Of a DNA stretch of 64,000 bases, positions 24,162-36,492 are shown piece by piece. This DNA is from Galeopsis tetrahit. Lineage: Eukaryota > Streptophyta > Magnoliopsida > Lamiales > Lamiaceae. The translations under genes were made by a program, and so were the position numbers. The notes beneath the pieces were generated by a model that did no database searches, was not told the DNA's origin, and saw only the letters and a program-made list of their open reading frames with translations. The stretch covers positions 41,028,232 to 41,092,231 of the forward strand of contig OY776131.1 in the NCBI GenBank assembly GCA_963675135.1, read 5' to 3'. Each line of letters begins with the position of its first letter. Within the stretch, counting starts at the first letter, position 1.

Positions 24162-26482
24162 ATGTCTTCCTCACCTGAAAACCACAATCCTGAACCTATT
24201 AAGGCGTACAAGAAGATGAATCCGAATCCGAATCCGAATCCACAAGACCCGGTTCCCAACTCACGGGTCGACCCGGATGAGGCATTGAAGCATGCACTCC
24301 TCAGAATGCGCCCCCGCCCCCGACCTGTCTCCCATTCCGGGTCAACCACCCCCTATTCCGAATCGGAACCCGACTCCGATTCTTCGAACCCTAATCCGCT
24401 TTCAGCCCGAACCGACTACATCTCCCTGTTGTCTGATGAAACATTGTTAAAAGTTTTTGATAAGGTTTCGGATACGAAACAGCTTTTTTCAAATTCATTG
24501 GTGTGCAAGAGGTGGTGTGTACTGTGTGGGAAGATGGTTCAATCGATTAAGCTGATGGATTGGGAGTTCTTGGAGTCTGGGAGGTTGAATTTTCGTTTCC
24601 CCAATTTGGTTGATATTAATTTGGTTCCGGCTTGTATTACATCTGTGAGAAATTCAGGGATTTTGTTGAGTAATAAGTTAATAGAGTTTCCTTTGAGTTC
24701 TGAGGTGCTGGAAAATGATGAAGGGTTGTTTGTTAGGAGAGATGATGTTTTGAATTTGAAAGAGATCGATAGAGGGGTAATGATTTTAGCTCAAGGGTGC
24801 AGGAGTTTGAGGAGAGTCGTTTTAATGAATGCAAGTGAGGAAGGGCTGAGTTTTTTGGCCAAGGAATGTGAGCTGTTGCAGGAGATGGAATTGCATTACT
24901 GTGGCGATTCTGCGTTGAGGGGGATCTACAATTTCCAGAATTTGCAAATCTTGAAACTGTATGGTAATTTGGATGGAGTTTATGATTCCATGGTTTCAGA
25001 TATTGGGTTAACTATTTTGGCTCAGGGGTGTAGACGATTAGTGAAGCTAGAGTTAGTTGGGTGTGAGGGGAGTTATGATGGTATTAAAGCAATAGGGCAA
25101 TGCTGCCAAATGTTGGAGGAATTGACAATAAGCAATCATAGGATGGAAGGTGGGTGGTTATCAGCATTGTCTTATTGTGGGAACTTGAAGAGTTTGAGGT
25201 TTGAGTCGTGTAAGAATATCGATGAAAATCCAGGGTTAGAAGAGCATCTAGGATCATGTATGATGCTTGAAGAATTGCATTTGAGGAAATGCCAGATACG
25301 AGACAAGAAGGGTGCAAAGGCATTGTTTTCAGTGTGTCGGAGTATTAGACAGCTCATTATTGAGGACTGTTGGGGATTGGACAACGGTATATTTGCTGCT
25401 GCTACTGTATTTAGGTATAAACCTAACTCTTGTTTTTTCTTTCTTAGTAATTGGACTTCAGTGTGTTTTCTGTTATAAGGTTATATACACTTGGTGGCTG
25501 GTGCTAATGTGATATGCTATATATTGTGAGGTGATGCTTTAAGTGACATGAACCTGATTTTCTGCAAATTAAGGATACAAGACATGCTTTCAAACAAATA
25601 AGATCATCTGCCTACATTAATAAGGAAACAAGACATGCATTTACTTGGCTACATGTGCACATCCATCCTTTTAGTTGGGACTAACCAGTAATGGGAAATT
25701 GTAATCAAATATCATGTAATGGCACTTGAAAGGACTTCATCAGTTAGTGGAATTTAATCTTCAATATTTGGCATATCTCAGCTCTTGAAGGATATGATAA
25801 GCAACCTTATCAACTATGGGGTAGTTAATTTTTTGCCTAAACCCTGTTAAATTTTACGAGTGTGTTTTCAAACTTGTTTAGTCTGAGTATGAGGGAATAC
25901 GTATTAAACAAAGCTTTTTACAAAATCATATGCAATATGCATTGCATAATTAAGTAGGAATACATTAAATTGGCCCTGTCATCCACATATTTGCATTCAA
26001 TGATGAAGTTAAGAGTTTAAGATTCCATTGTGCAGTGGCTTCTGCTGACATTATTGATCAAAAAATGATCTAAAAGATGCTACGTGCCTGATGGGTTCAG
26101 TGGGATAAAAAGAGTTTCCTTCAAACGATATTATGTGAAAAAATATTCTTCTTCTCATACAGTTTTCTGATTGACCTGTATTCAGATCTTAATGCATTCT
26201 CATTTCAATGGCAGGACTATAAAATCCCTCTCGCTAGAAGGATGCTCGTTACTGACAACAAAAGGTTTAGAATCGGTAGTACTTTCTTGGAAGGAGCTTG
26301 ATAGGCTTAGAGTAGTTTCATGCAACAATATAAAGGACAGTGAAATAACAACAGAACTAGCAACACTATTTTGTGTTTTCAAAGAGTTGAAGTGGCAGCC
26401 TGATTCCAGGTCAATACTATCGGCTAGCCTTGAAGGTTCAGGAGTTGGACAAAAAGGCGGTCGGTCTCTGAGACGGAAGTGA
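24162..26482 (+). CDS. F-box/LRR protein, 506 aa, two exons
   Basis: Exons are 24162-25414 and 26215-26482. The 800-bp intron has GT/AG ends and splits an arginine codon (AG|G). F-box proteins are the substrate-selecting subunits of SCF ubiquitin ligases. Residues 1-80 are low-complexity, with a PN repeat encoded by an AATCCG hexamer array and a Ser/Asp-rich stretch. The F-box spans about residues 86-125 (LLSDETLLKVFDKV through VCKRWC). The remainder, about 190-490, is leucine-rich repeats of the type ILAQGCR.L..LEL.GC. Order and length resemble Arabidopsis At5g07670. The substrate is unknown. The end of the first exon could also be read through to a stop at 25478, but the splice restores the conserved LRR continuation. 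Confidence 0.88.
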
Positions 26483-28119
26483 CATTACCAGGTACTGATC
26501 TAAACTAGGGGTTAACCTAATGCAGTGTGATGTTCGTTATTTTAGGACAACATTAAGGTTATATCCTATTTGGATTTAAGATTACAGATATAGCTTTTTC
26601 CTTTTTTGAGATTCCTAATGTCCATAAATGTGGTTAAACCTCTTAAGGTTGAGTCTTTCTTCGAATGAAAGAATAGAGATAGAATCAGAGGGGGTTCTTG
26701 AAATGTCGTTTGGATAATCCTCAATGTCCCGACTATTCAAAATTCCAGAAGCGGGGAAGAAATCTTTCAATCTTAATATAGATTAGATCATTTATGATGG
26801 ATGTATTTCTTGTAGTGCTAATGTTTCCTCGATTATGTAGAACAGTTGGTAGATGCTGTGTAATTGGTGTATGAAGTCACAGATGAATAGTAGTTTAATT
26901 TGTTCTATTGCCGCTTCATCTTTTCCCTGTTATTATCTGCAACACTCTTTCTTTTGTTGCAAAAATGAAGAGTGGTGGGAATAAAACACAAATTCGCCAC
27001 GATTGATGGGAATGGAAATACTTTTTTTTTTTGTTTTTTTGGTGGGGTATTAATAATAATGTTATTTGTAAACTGATTTTTCAATGATGGATAAAAGTTT
27101 ATGTTATTTTCATTTGGTCCCTGGTCTTATGACACCGTTGATATCTTATCTTTCTAAATTATGGCGTGTGCAAGAAAAGGTAATCAATCTTTACTTTATC
27201 TATACTTCATTTTTAGTTTATCTCTCAAAAATTTGCATTCTAAATGGAAACAATAATCACAATCTACCTTCACAATATACATATACTCCCTCCGTTCATG
27301 AAATGTAGTTCTATTTGTCTTATATTTTTTGTTCATCAAATGTAGTTCCATACATTTTAGAAAAACTATCACCCTTCAATCCATCACTTAATTACTCAAT
27401 TTACCATCAATTTTATTCACAACAATACTCTATAATACCCTTACTTTATCTACCTTTTTCTTAAAACTTGGGATTAATATTCTTTATATCATTGCTTGCT
27501 CTAATCATTGCAAGTTTTTCATCTCTTTCAACCTTGATAAAGTGACATTTGCGATGGCCAAGTTCCGGTCAGAATTTCCATGATTAAATTGGGAATGGGA
27601 TAGGATTCCATACTACCTTGAGGCTTGGGTCGGGTCGGAACAAATCAGGCTACCTACATAACGAGCATACGATTTGACAAACTTAAAATTGATTCTACTT
27701 GGCTTTTTAATAAACAAATCAGATCTATTTTTTTCTTTTTTAAAATTTATTTATTTAAGCAAGACAATATTAGACCTTAACAAAAACGACTTAGCCGATA
27801 TATAGACACATATACTCGCTTTGTCTAGTTTTATAGTGTTCTCAAATTTTGACACATGTTTTAAGAAAATTAATTGTTTATGAATAAAATAAATATGTGA
27901 AATGGTATTGTGAATATTGTGTAATCTTTTTTATAAATAAAATTAAATAATAATTTAAGTAATTTAAATAAAATATCAAATAAGACAACTCAACTTTCAA
28001 TAAACCTTAATCTCGTGAAAAAAAACAAAACAAATAAGGTAAATACTTGTATACACTTGGATGCACCATGCCCCCTATCTATGAGTTTCCAGCTATTGAG
28101 CCTTCCTTGGGACTGGGCC
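26483..28119. other. Intergenic DNA downstream of the F-box gene
   Basis: Probably begins with the F-box 3' UTR. A Stowaway-like left end (CTCCCTCCGTTCATGAAATG) starts at about 27286, without a matching right end. A GGGTCGGGTCGG scrap lies near 27629. No gene is seen. Confidence 0.45.
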
Positions 28120-28806
28120 TCAGATTCCAGTCACACACCCATCTGTTTACTCAGTTCACCCTCAATTAACTCGCACCCACAAATTTTTTTAGTTCACCCA
28201 ATAATGATTTGCAACCCCCTAATTTCAATTTCGATTTTTTATTTATATTTTATCTGCACCCACTAATTTAATGAGTTCACCTCCTAATCATATTTTTACA
28301 ACAGTTATCTACACCCGCTCATTTTATGAGTTCACCCCCAAATTATTTTTTAACACAGTTATCTATACCCACTCATTTTATGAGTTCACCCACATATTAT
28401 TGTTTTACCACGATTATCTGCACTCGCACATTTTATGAGTTCACCCCAAAATATTTTTAGAAAAATAATCACATTTAAAAGAATATATTATCATTTTATT
28501 AATGTACACAAAATATAATAAAATAAACTCTAAAAAATCGATTCACCACCAAGTCACCCATATTTTTAAAAAAAATCGTAAAAATATAATTAATAAAAAA
28601 AATCGAAATTAGCCATAAATCTCGATTTTTTACTTTTTAATTTTCCTTTCCCCTACTCTTTTTCCATTTTTTTTTTCAAATTTTTTATTTCTTCATTTTT
28701 TTTTCCTTTTCCTTTTTTAATTTAAATTTTCCTACATTTCTTTTACATTTCTTGCATGTGTATTTTTTAAATTTTAATACAATATAATATTATAGGCATG
28801 ATTTTA

Positions 28807-29492
28807 TTATAGTCGATCGGCAGTGCACTTGAATTTCAATTTTAATTTGATGAGTAAAGGACCTGCCGAAAATTCATGCTGATCGGCGGGTGACCCAACC
28901 ACCATCATGCCCGACCACCCCCTTGACGGCGACGGCGGCGCTTCCGTCCCGGCCGCTGAAGCCCAAGACCCATATTCGAATCGCAATCGCGATTCTTCAC
29001 TTCCATGACAATCGACATCATCTTCCATCTCGGTAACGATCCATGGCGGCCAAAATTCTCTTCTCATTTCGACCACCGACGCGACTGCTTCGATCAATCT
29101 CCCTTGTGTTCGCGATCCAGGAGCTTCTTCGGCATCAATGGCTCTCGCCTACAACACTCGGATCGACGCCGCCTCTCTCTCGTCGTTCATCTCTGCCTAA
29201 ATCGAAGTTATATTGCTTTGTCCGTCTTCTTCATCATGCTACTGTGCATCCTCTTCCTCCGGCTGACGGCAGCCCGACGGAGGAATGTGAGTATGTTGCC
29301 GATGGATCTCTAACCGGCGGACACTCAAAGCCGGTGACCTTGCTGATGAAATCTCAAACGACGACTGCTGACCTAGGGTGCCCTCCCATTGGGCTAGGGT
29401 TCCCTTCAATTGGGTTTGGTAATGTGCACCCCCTATTTTCTTCAGTACACCCCGATTTGCACTCCCTCCACTTTTTTTTATGGTACTATTAG
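28807..29492. other. GC-rich unidentified core of the foldback element
   Basis: This stretch is far richer in G+C than its surroundings. It has open frames on both strands: 96 aa at 28807-29097 minus, 102 aa at 29005-29313 plus and 149 aa at 29043-29492 plus. None gives a protein family I recognise. Its base composition suggests a captured piece of a gene. The coding strand and function are unknown. Confidence 0.4.
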
Positions 29493-30080
29493 TTATTGGT
29501 ACTGGTATTACTATTTATTGATTGTAGTATTACTATTAATATACAAATGAATTAAAATTAATGATGACTGATTACGGTATTATTAATTATTAATTGTGGT
29601 ATTACTGGTTATTGTTTGTGGTATTACTGATTGTGTGAAATTATTTATTATTGTTTAAGACATTACTGATTATTATTATTATTTTTTATGATATTACATA
29701 TTATTGATTATGGTATTACTTAATATAATTAGATTTGTTGAATTATTTATTATTGTATAAGATATTACTGATCAATGTTTATGATATTACTAATTACTGT
29801 TCATTGTATTATTGATAATTGTGTTTGGTATTATTGAATATAATTGGATGTGTGGAATTATTTGTTATTGTATAAAATTTTATTGATTAATATTAATGGT
29901 ATTACCGATTACTGTTCGTGGTATTACTAATAATTGATTTTAGTATTATATAATATAATTAGATATGTGTAATTATTTGTTATTGTATAAGATATTGGAG
30001 TACTAATTATTTTTAATGGTATTAGTGTATTACTGATTATTACTTATTGTATTATTGAGTATAATAAAATCATACATATA
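29480..30080. repeat. Degenerate AT-rich tandem array (GGTATTACT-type)
   Basis: Irregular repeats of a short motif such as TTATTGATTGTGGTATTACT fill about 600 bp between the GC-rich core and the right arm. Confidence 0.7.
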
Positions 30081-30482
30081 ATATTATTTTGTATTAAAAT
30101 TTTAAAAAATACTAATGAAAAAAATGAAGAAATAATTTTTTTTTGAATAAAACTGAAAATGGGAAGAAAAAAAAAAAGAGATTTGTGCCTTATTTTGATA
30201 GATTTTTTAAATTATGTTTTTACGATTTTCTTTTTCTAAAATATGGGTGATTTAGTGGTGAATCGACGGTAACTCGACAATGACTCGACTACATATTGTA
30301 AATGTATAAATTATGGTTGATTTTATTATTATATTTTGTGTAAATTAATAAAAAGATAATATAGTATTTTAAACGTAATTATTTTAAAAAAAAAAATTGG
30401 GGGTGAACTCATAAAATGAGTGGGTGCAGAGAATTGTGGTAAAAAAAATTAGGGGTGAACTTATAAAATTAGCGGGTGTAGA

Positions 30483-31478
30483 TAGACATGCACAACGGTT
30501 GTAAACCGCCGGTTTCGGTTTTCCAAAATACGTAACCGGAACCGAACCGGCTCTGACCGGTTACGGTTCGGTTTTTGAACCGCCGGTTCGGCCGATTATT
30601 ATTATAATTTTTTTAATATATAAAAAATTAAAAAAAAAGTCCATTACAAAACCATCAAAATCTGTTGTTTCTTACCATTTACGAAATAGCAAAAGTAATG
30701 AGTGATGGAAGAAGAAATAGAGTATGGAGCTGTGAAAGTGCATCATTTCTTACCATTTACACATTCTTTTAGAAAGAGCCAAAGAGGTATGAAGATTCAT
30801 TAATTGGGTGAAAATGAAGAAGAAATAGAGTATGGAGCCATGAAGCCATGAAGGTACACATCTTTATTTGCACTTTCAATTGATACCTGTAGAGTGTAGA
30901 CTGATCTTCAATTTCTACCTAAGGGGCAGTGAAAAAAGAGTTTTATTTTGAGTTTTTGAAAACTGGTCTTCAATAACCATTAACAAGAAGAAGGGAGTTG
31001 AGTTTTATTCAATTGATGCGTGTAAGAGTAAGACAAGTATAGTGCATATAACATTGGGAAGAGGAAAAAAAAAAAGGCTAAAACTAGACTATATACCTGA
31101 AGAGACTAGTCTTAGACTTTTAGGCTGCAAATGTGTCTGCAACAATGCAGATGGATTGATGGAGGGATACGCATGGGGTAGTGGACAGCTAATAGGGTAG
31201 TGGACAGCTAATAACCTAATAATATTAGTAATAAAGCAGCTTTAATTAAAAAAAAAAGAGGTAAACCGCCGGAAAACCGTCGGTTAACCGGAAAACCGGC
31301 GGTTTAACCAAAACCGGCGGTTTAACCAAAACCGGCGGTTTCAAATTGATGGAACCGTAACCGAACCGCCATTTTTAGGTTTCGGTTCGGTTTTCGAACC
31401 GAAACCGGCGGTTTTTCAAACCGGCGGTTAAAAACCGTCCGGTTTGGCGGTTTGCCGGTTCGGTTTTGAGCATGTCTA
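30483..31478. mobile_element. Non-autonomous hAT element nested in the foldback arm
   Basis: 996 bp with ends TAGACATGCACAACGG and, read inward from the right, TAGACATGCTCAAAACCG. A perfect 8-bp target duplication, GGTGTAGA, lies at 30475-30482 and 31479-31486. The target is inside a foldback arm repeat, so the hAT insertion is younger. The ends carry dense AACCGGCGGTTT inverted motifs. There is no transposase frame. Confidence 0.92.
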
Positions 31479-31880
31479 GGTGTAGAGAACCGTTGTAAAA
31501 AAGAAATGATTTGGGGTGAACTCATAAAATGAGCGGGTGCAGATAACTGTAGTATAAATATGATTTGAGGGTGAACTCATAAAATGAGCAGGTGCATATA
31601 ACTGTAGTAAAAAAATATTTGGGGGGTGAACTCATCGGGGTGCAGATAACTGTGGTAAAAAAATAATTTGGGGGCGAACTCATAAAATGAGCGGGTGTAG
31701 ATAATTGTTGTAAAAAAGAAATGATTTGGGAGTGAACTCATAAAATGAGTGGTGCAGATAATGTAGTAAAACTATTATTTAGGGGTGAACTCATTAAATT
31801 AATGGGTGCACATAAAATATAAATAAAAAATTAAAATTAAAACTAGGGGTACGGTGCACTAGGGGTACGCAAGTGTGACC

Positions 31881-32130
31881 CAACAAATAAACTTTAAAAT
31901 CACAACATTAATATAATTACATTTTTTTTTGAACTCATATAATTACATTTAAATTAGAGAAATAATGTGAAATATGTTTTAAAAGAATTTAAATAAGCTT
32001 CAAACTTGATCCGTTATTTAAAAAGTCAAACTTGCACCTAATATCAATATATATAAAGTTCACCAAAAGCACCTATAGAGGTAAAATTGAGACGTTTAGG
32101 AGCCGTTTAGCGTCTAGACGGTCGTTTAGA
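31881..32130. other. AT-rich spacer
   Basis: No gene or repeat is recognised. Confidence 0.4.
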
Positions 32131-32521
32131 CCGATTTTTGCAACAGAGATCTAAATGAAACTATTCAATGAAAAATTCGGACTGACTCGTGTTTTTCCAC
32201 CCCGACTTGAGGTTTAATTAAAGATTTAAATAGTCGAATTCAAGTGAATGTTATAGCATTTGATTTGAATTCATATTTGTATTTATTTATTAATATAATT
32301 TTAAATAGCACTAGAATTATTTGAAACGACCGATTTTTGCAACAGAGATCTAAATGAAACTATTCAATGAAAAATTCGGACTGACTCGTGTTTTTCCACC
32401 CCGACTTGAGGTTTAATTAAAGATTTAAATAGTCGAATTCAAGTGAATGTTATAGCATTTGATTTGAATTCATATTTGTATTTATTTATTAATATAATTT
32501 TAAATAGCACTAGAATTATTT
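32131..32521. repeat. Exact tandem duplication, 199-bp period
   Basis: Copy one runs 32131-32329 and copy two starts at 32330. I see no mismatch over about 191 bp, after which the second copy diverges at TTAATACTTCG. Such identity in non-coding DNA points to a very recent duplication, or to an assembly artefact. Confidence 0.95.
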
Positions 32522-33067
32522 AATACTTCGTATTTGACGCAGCGCAAGCCTCAATCTTATTAACGATCAAGAACAACGAACACATAAACCAAAGGGACGA
32601 TAATAAATCGAAGGGACGAGAATAAACCGAAGGGACGAAACCATCTATTTTATTAATCAATGCAACTCCCTAATAATAATCTAGAACCTATCTATTTATA
32701 ATATGAAATACTTGGAGAATAATATGAAATACTTGGAGAATAAGAAACATATAAATATTAAATATAATGAAATCAAAATAAATCTCCTAAATATAAGTAT
32801 AAATATCTAATTAAATATTTGATATTGGTATTATTCAATGTCTGATTTTAAATGATAATATATTTAAAGTTTCATTTCTGTTTTTTTTTTCTTTTCTAAA
32901 ATGATATTTATGCATTTGTATTTGTTAAATTGATTTATATTGATTTTTTATTATATTAATATACGAGTACATATATATTTTTTTTTGAATATCTGAAACA
33001 CGGTAAAATTTCTATGAAATGGACGAGTCTTGTATATGAAACAATCCTCATTAATTTTTATTATATA
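32522..33067. other. AT-rich intergenic DNA
   Basis: Short reiterations occur (AAGGGACGA at 32594-32635, GAATAATATGAAATACTTGGA at 32701-32740). No gene is seen. Confidence 0.5.
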
Positions 33068-33872
33068 CAGTAAAACCTCTATAAATTAACACTCTATAAA
33101 TTAATAAACTCTCTAAAATAATAAAATCTTCTGGTCCCAACTTGAACCTTTGTAAAAAAACATCAAATTCGATAAGATAATAAGATAATAATTTTTCGTA
33201 AAATCTCTTTATAAATATTAGGACCCATTAAAACTCTAAATTAATAATTCATAAATATTACTTTACAATTATAAATGTTATGGTAATTTACTAAAATATG
33301 AATCTATTGTTACTTGATTTTTATTAAAATTTAAATCTAATTGGATTTCATCCCTAACTTTTTTATTGGCAGCCATGAGTTTCGGTGTCGAGTTCTCTAG
33401 CAACAATAATAAAATTTATCATTTAAACCTTATTGAATCTACGGTCCCTCTTATACTCACATAATGCTTTACGCATTTGATCATTTATGGATATGATTTT
33501 GCGATTTCTCATGTCTTTTAGATGAGAAGATATGGTTGGGTGTTTATGAATTATTTTATTTCTATATTGAGATTTATATAGTATATGTTTCATTCATGAT
33601 GTATGAATATATTTAAGTGCAACGAATTAATGTAAACATGTATACAATAAAATATTTAATTATTTACAAATAATTGGTTGATGCATGAATATAATCAATG
33701 AAACATATATGAATTCATTTATTTTCAATACATATGTACGGAGTATTAAATTTGATGAATTCAAAAAGTCTCTCTTTTAATTAATAAATATTAATTTATC
33801 GATAAATTAATACCTCTTTAAATTAATAAAAATTTATGGTCCCAAGGTTATTAATTTAAAGAGGTTTTACTG
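33068..33872. mobile_element. Emigrant/pogo-like element, non-autonomous
   Basis: 805 bp flanked by TA. The ends are CAGTAAAACCTCTATAAATT and, read inward from the right, CAGTAAAACCTCTTTAAATT. This is the terminus of the plant Emigrant MITE family, which pogo-like transposases (Lemi1 type) mobilise. No transposase frame remains inside. Confidence 0.88.
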
Positions 33873-34215
33873 TAACCGGTCTTGAAAATTATGTGATTTT
33901 ATTTGATTCGTAATTTAAAAAAATGTGTTGTATTTTGTATTCATGCGATCAATGGTAGATTTTCCTATTTATGGCAGATTCCATCTAAAATATTGTGGAT
34001 CATAGTAATTACTAATAAAATATACTCCTAAAAGTTTTTATTTTATTTAATCTGATAAAAAGTCATACTAAAACTCTGAAAAAGTTCGATTATAAAGATT
34101 TTTTGTGTGTAAAATATACTCCTAAATTATGCATTAAAATTCCTAACTATTAACCGATTTATAAATCAAATTTGGTCAAAGGTCAAAAAGGTCTACTGTA
34201 TATAGAGCGTAGTTT
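33873..34215. other. Upstream region of the Sec61 beta gene
   Basis: AT-rich, with no feature except the presumed promoter of the downstream gene. Confidence 0.4.
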
Positions 34216-34315
34216 GGGCTAAATCATTCTTTCAACACTGTCCGATCGGAAATTGAGAAACCCTAGAAGAAGAGAAAGCAATCAAAGTAATCCATTTTCA
34301 ATTCTTGAAAACCAG

Positions 34316-35213
34316 GTATGTTATCATCAATTGCAAACTCCTTTTATGCTCTAGATCATTATTTTGCTACGATTAAATTTGTTTAATTGATTGACGGTGC
34401 GATGGATCTTTAGTTGCGGATAGTATACTAAACGGCAATATATCGATCTGATGTTTTTGTTGATAGTTTTGTGTATTATCATAATTTTTGTACTGCGTCG
34501 ACGAATCTCTGATCTCAATTATGAGATCTGGGTTCTGGAAGAGTTAATTGGGCGGTGGGGTGTGTGTGAAACGCAAAATTTGTATTTAATTTCCATCCGA
34601 TGACGTGATTGTTTGCAGCGACGGAATTGATTTGATTTTTTTTTTCCTGTTCTGATCTGCTGTTAGAATTTTTTCAATAATTTGTTCCGTTGAATTTTCA
34701 TTTTATTTTTTTAAATCTAATGCGGTGTATTTTAACCATGTTAATACCACTTTGCCCATATCTCTATGGATTGTGTGTAAATACCTTGTAAAAACTCAGG
34801 AAACTATCATCATGATGTGGGAAGCCAAACTGTGTTTATATTGTAAAAAGAACCAAAGGGATTGTAGTTACTTATTATGAGTTTCATAGCATGCTCTTTT
34901 GAATTTTAAAATTATGTCACCAATTTTAGTGTAGGATGCGTTATGGTTTCTTTCAGTAGTTATGATGGTGTACTTTACAAGTGAAGAATGATATTGTATG
35001 TATCTTTGTAAGCATTTTGGTGTTTGGTTCAATATATTCGTGCTGGATGCTCTAGATATGCATATCGTTGCTTTTCATTACACAATTCCAGTTGTTTTCA
35101 TTATCTCAGTAACTTGCACCATATATTCTTGGGTATTTTGTTCCTTAATTAGTTTGTTGTTTGTAAGAAGTATGGCTGTGTTTGTGTTCTGAAGATCTAA
35201 ATTTTGGGTGCAG
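34316..35213 (+). other. 5'-UTR intron of the Sec61 beta gene
   Basis: A leader exon ends AAAACCAG at 34315 and is followed by GTATGTT. The matching 3' splice site GGGTGCAG ends at 35213, 2 bp before the ATG. The leader contains AAACCCTAGAAGAAG, typical of plant 5' UTRs. First introns of this kind often raise expression; that role here is inference. Confidence 0.7.
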
Positions 35214-35215
35214 AA

Positions 35216-35479
35216 ATGGCAACAGGTGGAGCTGCTCCTCAACGGGGAACTGCTGCAGCTGCAGCTGCTAACCTTCGCAGGAGAAGAACAACTAGTGGTG
35301 GAGCAACCGGTGGTGGAGCTGCTGGTGGAGCAAGTGGGACCATGCTCCAATTTTATACAGATGATGCCCCAGGACTAAAGATTTCTCCTAATGTTGTTCT
35401 TGTAATGAGCATCGGTTTCATAGCTTTTGTCGCTGTACTTCATGTCGTGGGCAAGTTGTACTTTGTCCGCAGAGAGTAG
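35216..35479 (+). CDS. SEC61B: Protein transport protein Sec61 subunit beta
   Basis: 87 aa, the usual length. Sec61 beta is the small tail-anchored subunit of the ER translocon (Sec61 alpha/beta/gamma), which admits secretory and membrane proteins. Residues 1-43 are a disordered Ala/Gly/Arg-rich cytosolic segment. The family signature LQFYTDDAPGLKISP covers 44-58. A single transmembrane helix (about 60-80) ends near the C-terminus at VRRE. The ATG at 35216 is chosen because the sequence just upstream is the 3' splice site of the leader intron. The coding part is a single exon. Confidence 0.95.
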   Translation: MATGGAAPQRGTAAAAAANLRRRRTTSGGATGGGAAGGASGTMLQFYTDDAPGLKISPNVVLVMSIGFIAFVAVLHVVGKLYFVRRE

Positions 35480-36053
35480 ACTCTGCTGTAGGTCTACGTG
35501 ATGAATTCTGGAATGAGGGAAATAGAAGATACATTTTAATTTTGTTTGACTCTGAAAGTAGCAAACAAAAAGCAGTTGTTGATGAAAAACTTGTCATTTG
35601 ACTATTCTTTTATGTTTTTAATTTCTTCAATCTATTTCTGTATACGTAGTTACGTACCATGCCCAATTTTCCAATTGCACGCAGTCGACAATCCAAACTT
35701 GTCGTTCTCGCTTTTGTATAGAGTCATTTTCAGTGCTTTGATTAGTGTTTGTGAGTTCGGAATTATACTATGCTGGTTGATGTGTTTGTGGAAAAAGATT
35801 TCTTACTAGTCTAACAACAATCTTTCTTCACTTGGAATTTTAGCTATTTATTTTGGCCTGGTTATATACCCCTCCAAGTTACTTTTGCTTAGAGGTGGGT
35901 TGGGTTTAGTGATGAGTTTGATCTCATGTTTGGTTTTTCATAATTTTAAACACTTTGATCCGAGTTTATAATTTGATCCGATTTTTATAAATTAAATTTC
36001 ATGGGTTTAGACAATTCTAGCGGTTGCTCCAAGTTGTTTGTTTGCTTAGAGGT
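35480..36053. other. Sec61 beta 3' flank with a duplicated segment
   Basis: Probably starts with the 3' UTR. The sequence CTTAGAGGTGGGTTGGGTTT at about 35888 recurs at about 36486, where the hAT-like element splits it. A local duplication therefore preceded that insertion. Confidence 0.5.
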
Positions 36054-36484
36054 AAGGATGAAAATATCCGGAAATATCCCCGATATATCCTCGATATATT
36101 AATTTTTTGGGGTCATCGATATCGATATTGGGAAGAACCGATATTTCCACGATATTTGTAAAAAAATTGAAAATATCGATAAATATCGGTAGACAATAAC
36201 AATATCGAGCCTAATATCGGTAAAATATCGAGAAAATGTCGGAAAATATCGAAAAAATGTCGAAAAATTTCAAAAAATGTCGAAAAATGTCATATGAAAT
36301 AACATTATCTATTATATTTTATATAAATTTATCATTGATATAAAATGCATTCAAATTATTTTGTTGATTTTATGTACTAAAGCTTGTTATTAAATTTTTA
36401 CAATTTTTAAAATTTACCGATATCGATATATCCATAAATTTAAGGTCTCGATATTTTCACCGATACCAATATTTTTATTCTTGG
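36054..36484. mobile_element. hAT-like non-autonomous element
   Basis: 431 bp between perfect 8-bp duplications TTAGAGGT (36046-36053 and 36485-36492). The ends are similar when read inward (AAGGATGAAAATAT and CCAAGAATAAAAATAT). The interior is dominated by ATATCGATA and CCGATATTT motifs. An unoccupied paralogous target lies at about 35888, which confirms the insertion junctions. Confidence 0.8.
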
Positions 36485-36492
36485 TTAGAGGT

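Larger units (their letters stand above)
28120..31880. mobile_element. Foldback-type element with tandem-repeat arms (boundaries approximate)
   Basis: The left arm (about 28130-28620) and right arm (about 30200-31860, excluding the nested hAT) are inverted copies of each other. Both arms consist of a unit of roughly 55-60 bp repeated in tandem, with GGGTGAACTCATAAAATGAG as its core on the right and the reverse complement on the left. I count about five left and eight right copies. Inside these, the arms continue as a matching AT-rich stretch (AAATATGGGTGATT on the right). Long inverted arms made of tandem repeats are typical of foldback transposons, some of which are MULE-related in plants. 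No transposase frame and no certain target duplication were found. Confidence 0.65.

Noticed and set aside
24128..24349. Minus-strand 73-aa frame opposite the F-box start
   Set aside because: Its GFGFGF repeat is the antisense of the PNPNPN codons.
25415..25478. Unspliced end of the F-box frame
   Set aside because: The extra residues break the LRR pattern. A GT donor at 25415 and AG at 26214 restore it.
27286..27480. Stowaway MITE
   Set aside because: Only the left terminus is visible; no right terminus before unrelated sequence.
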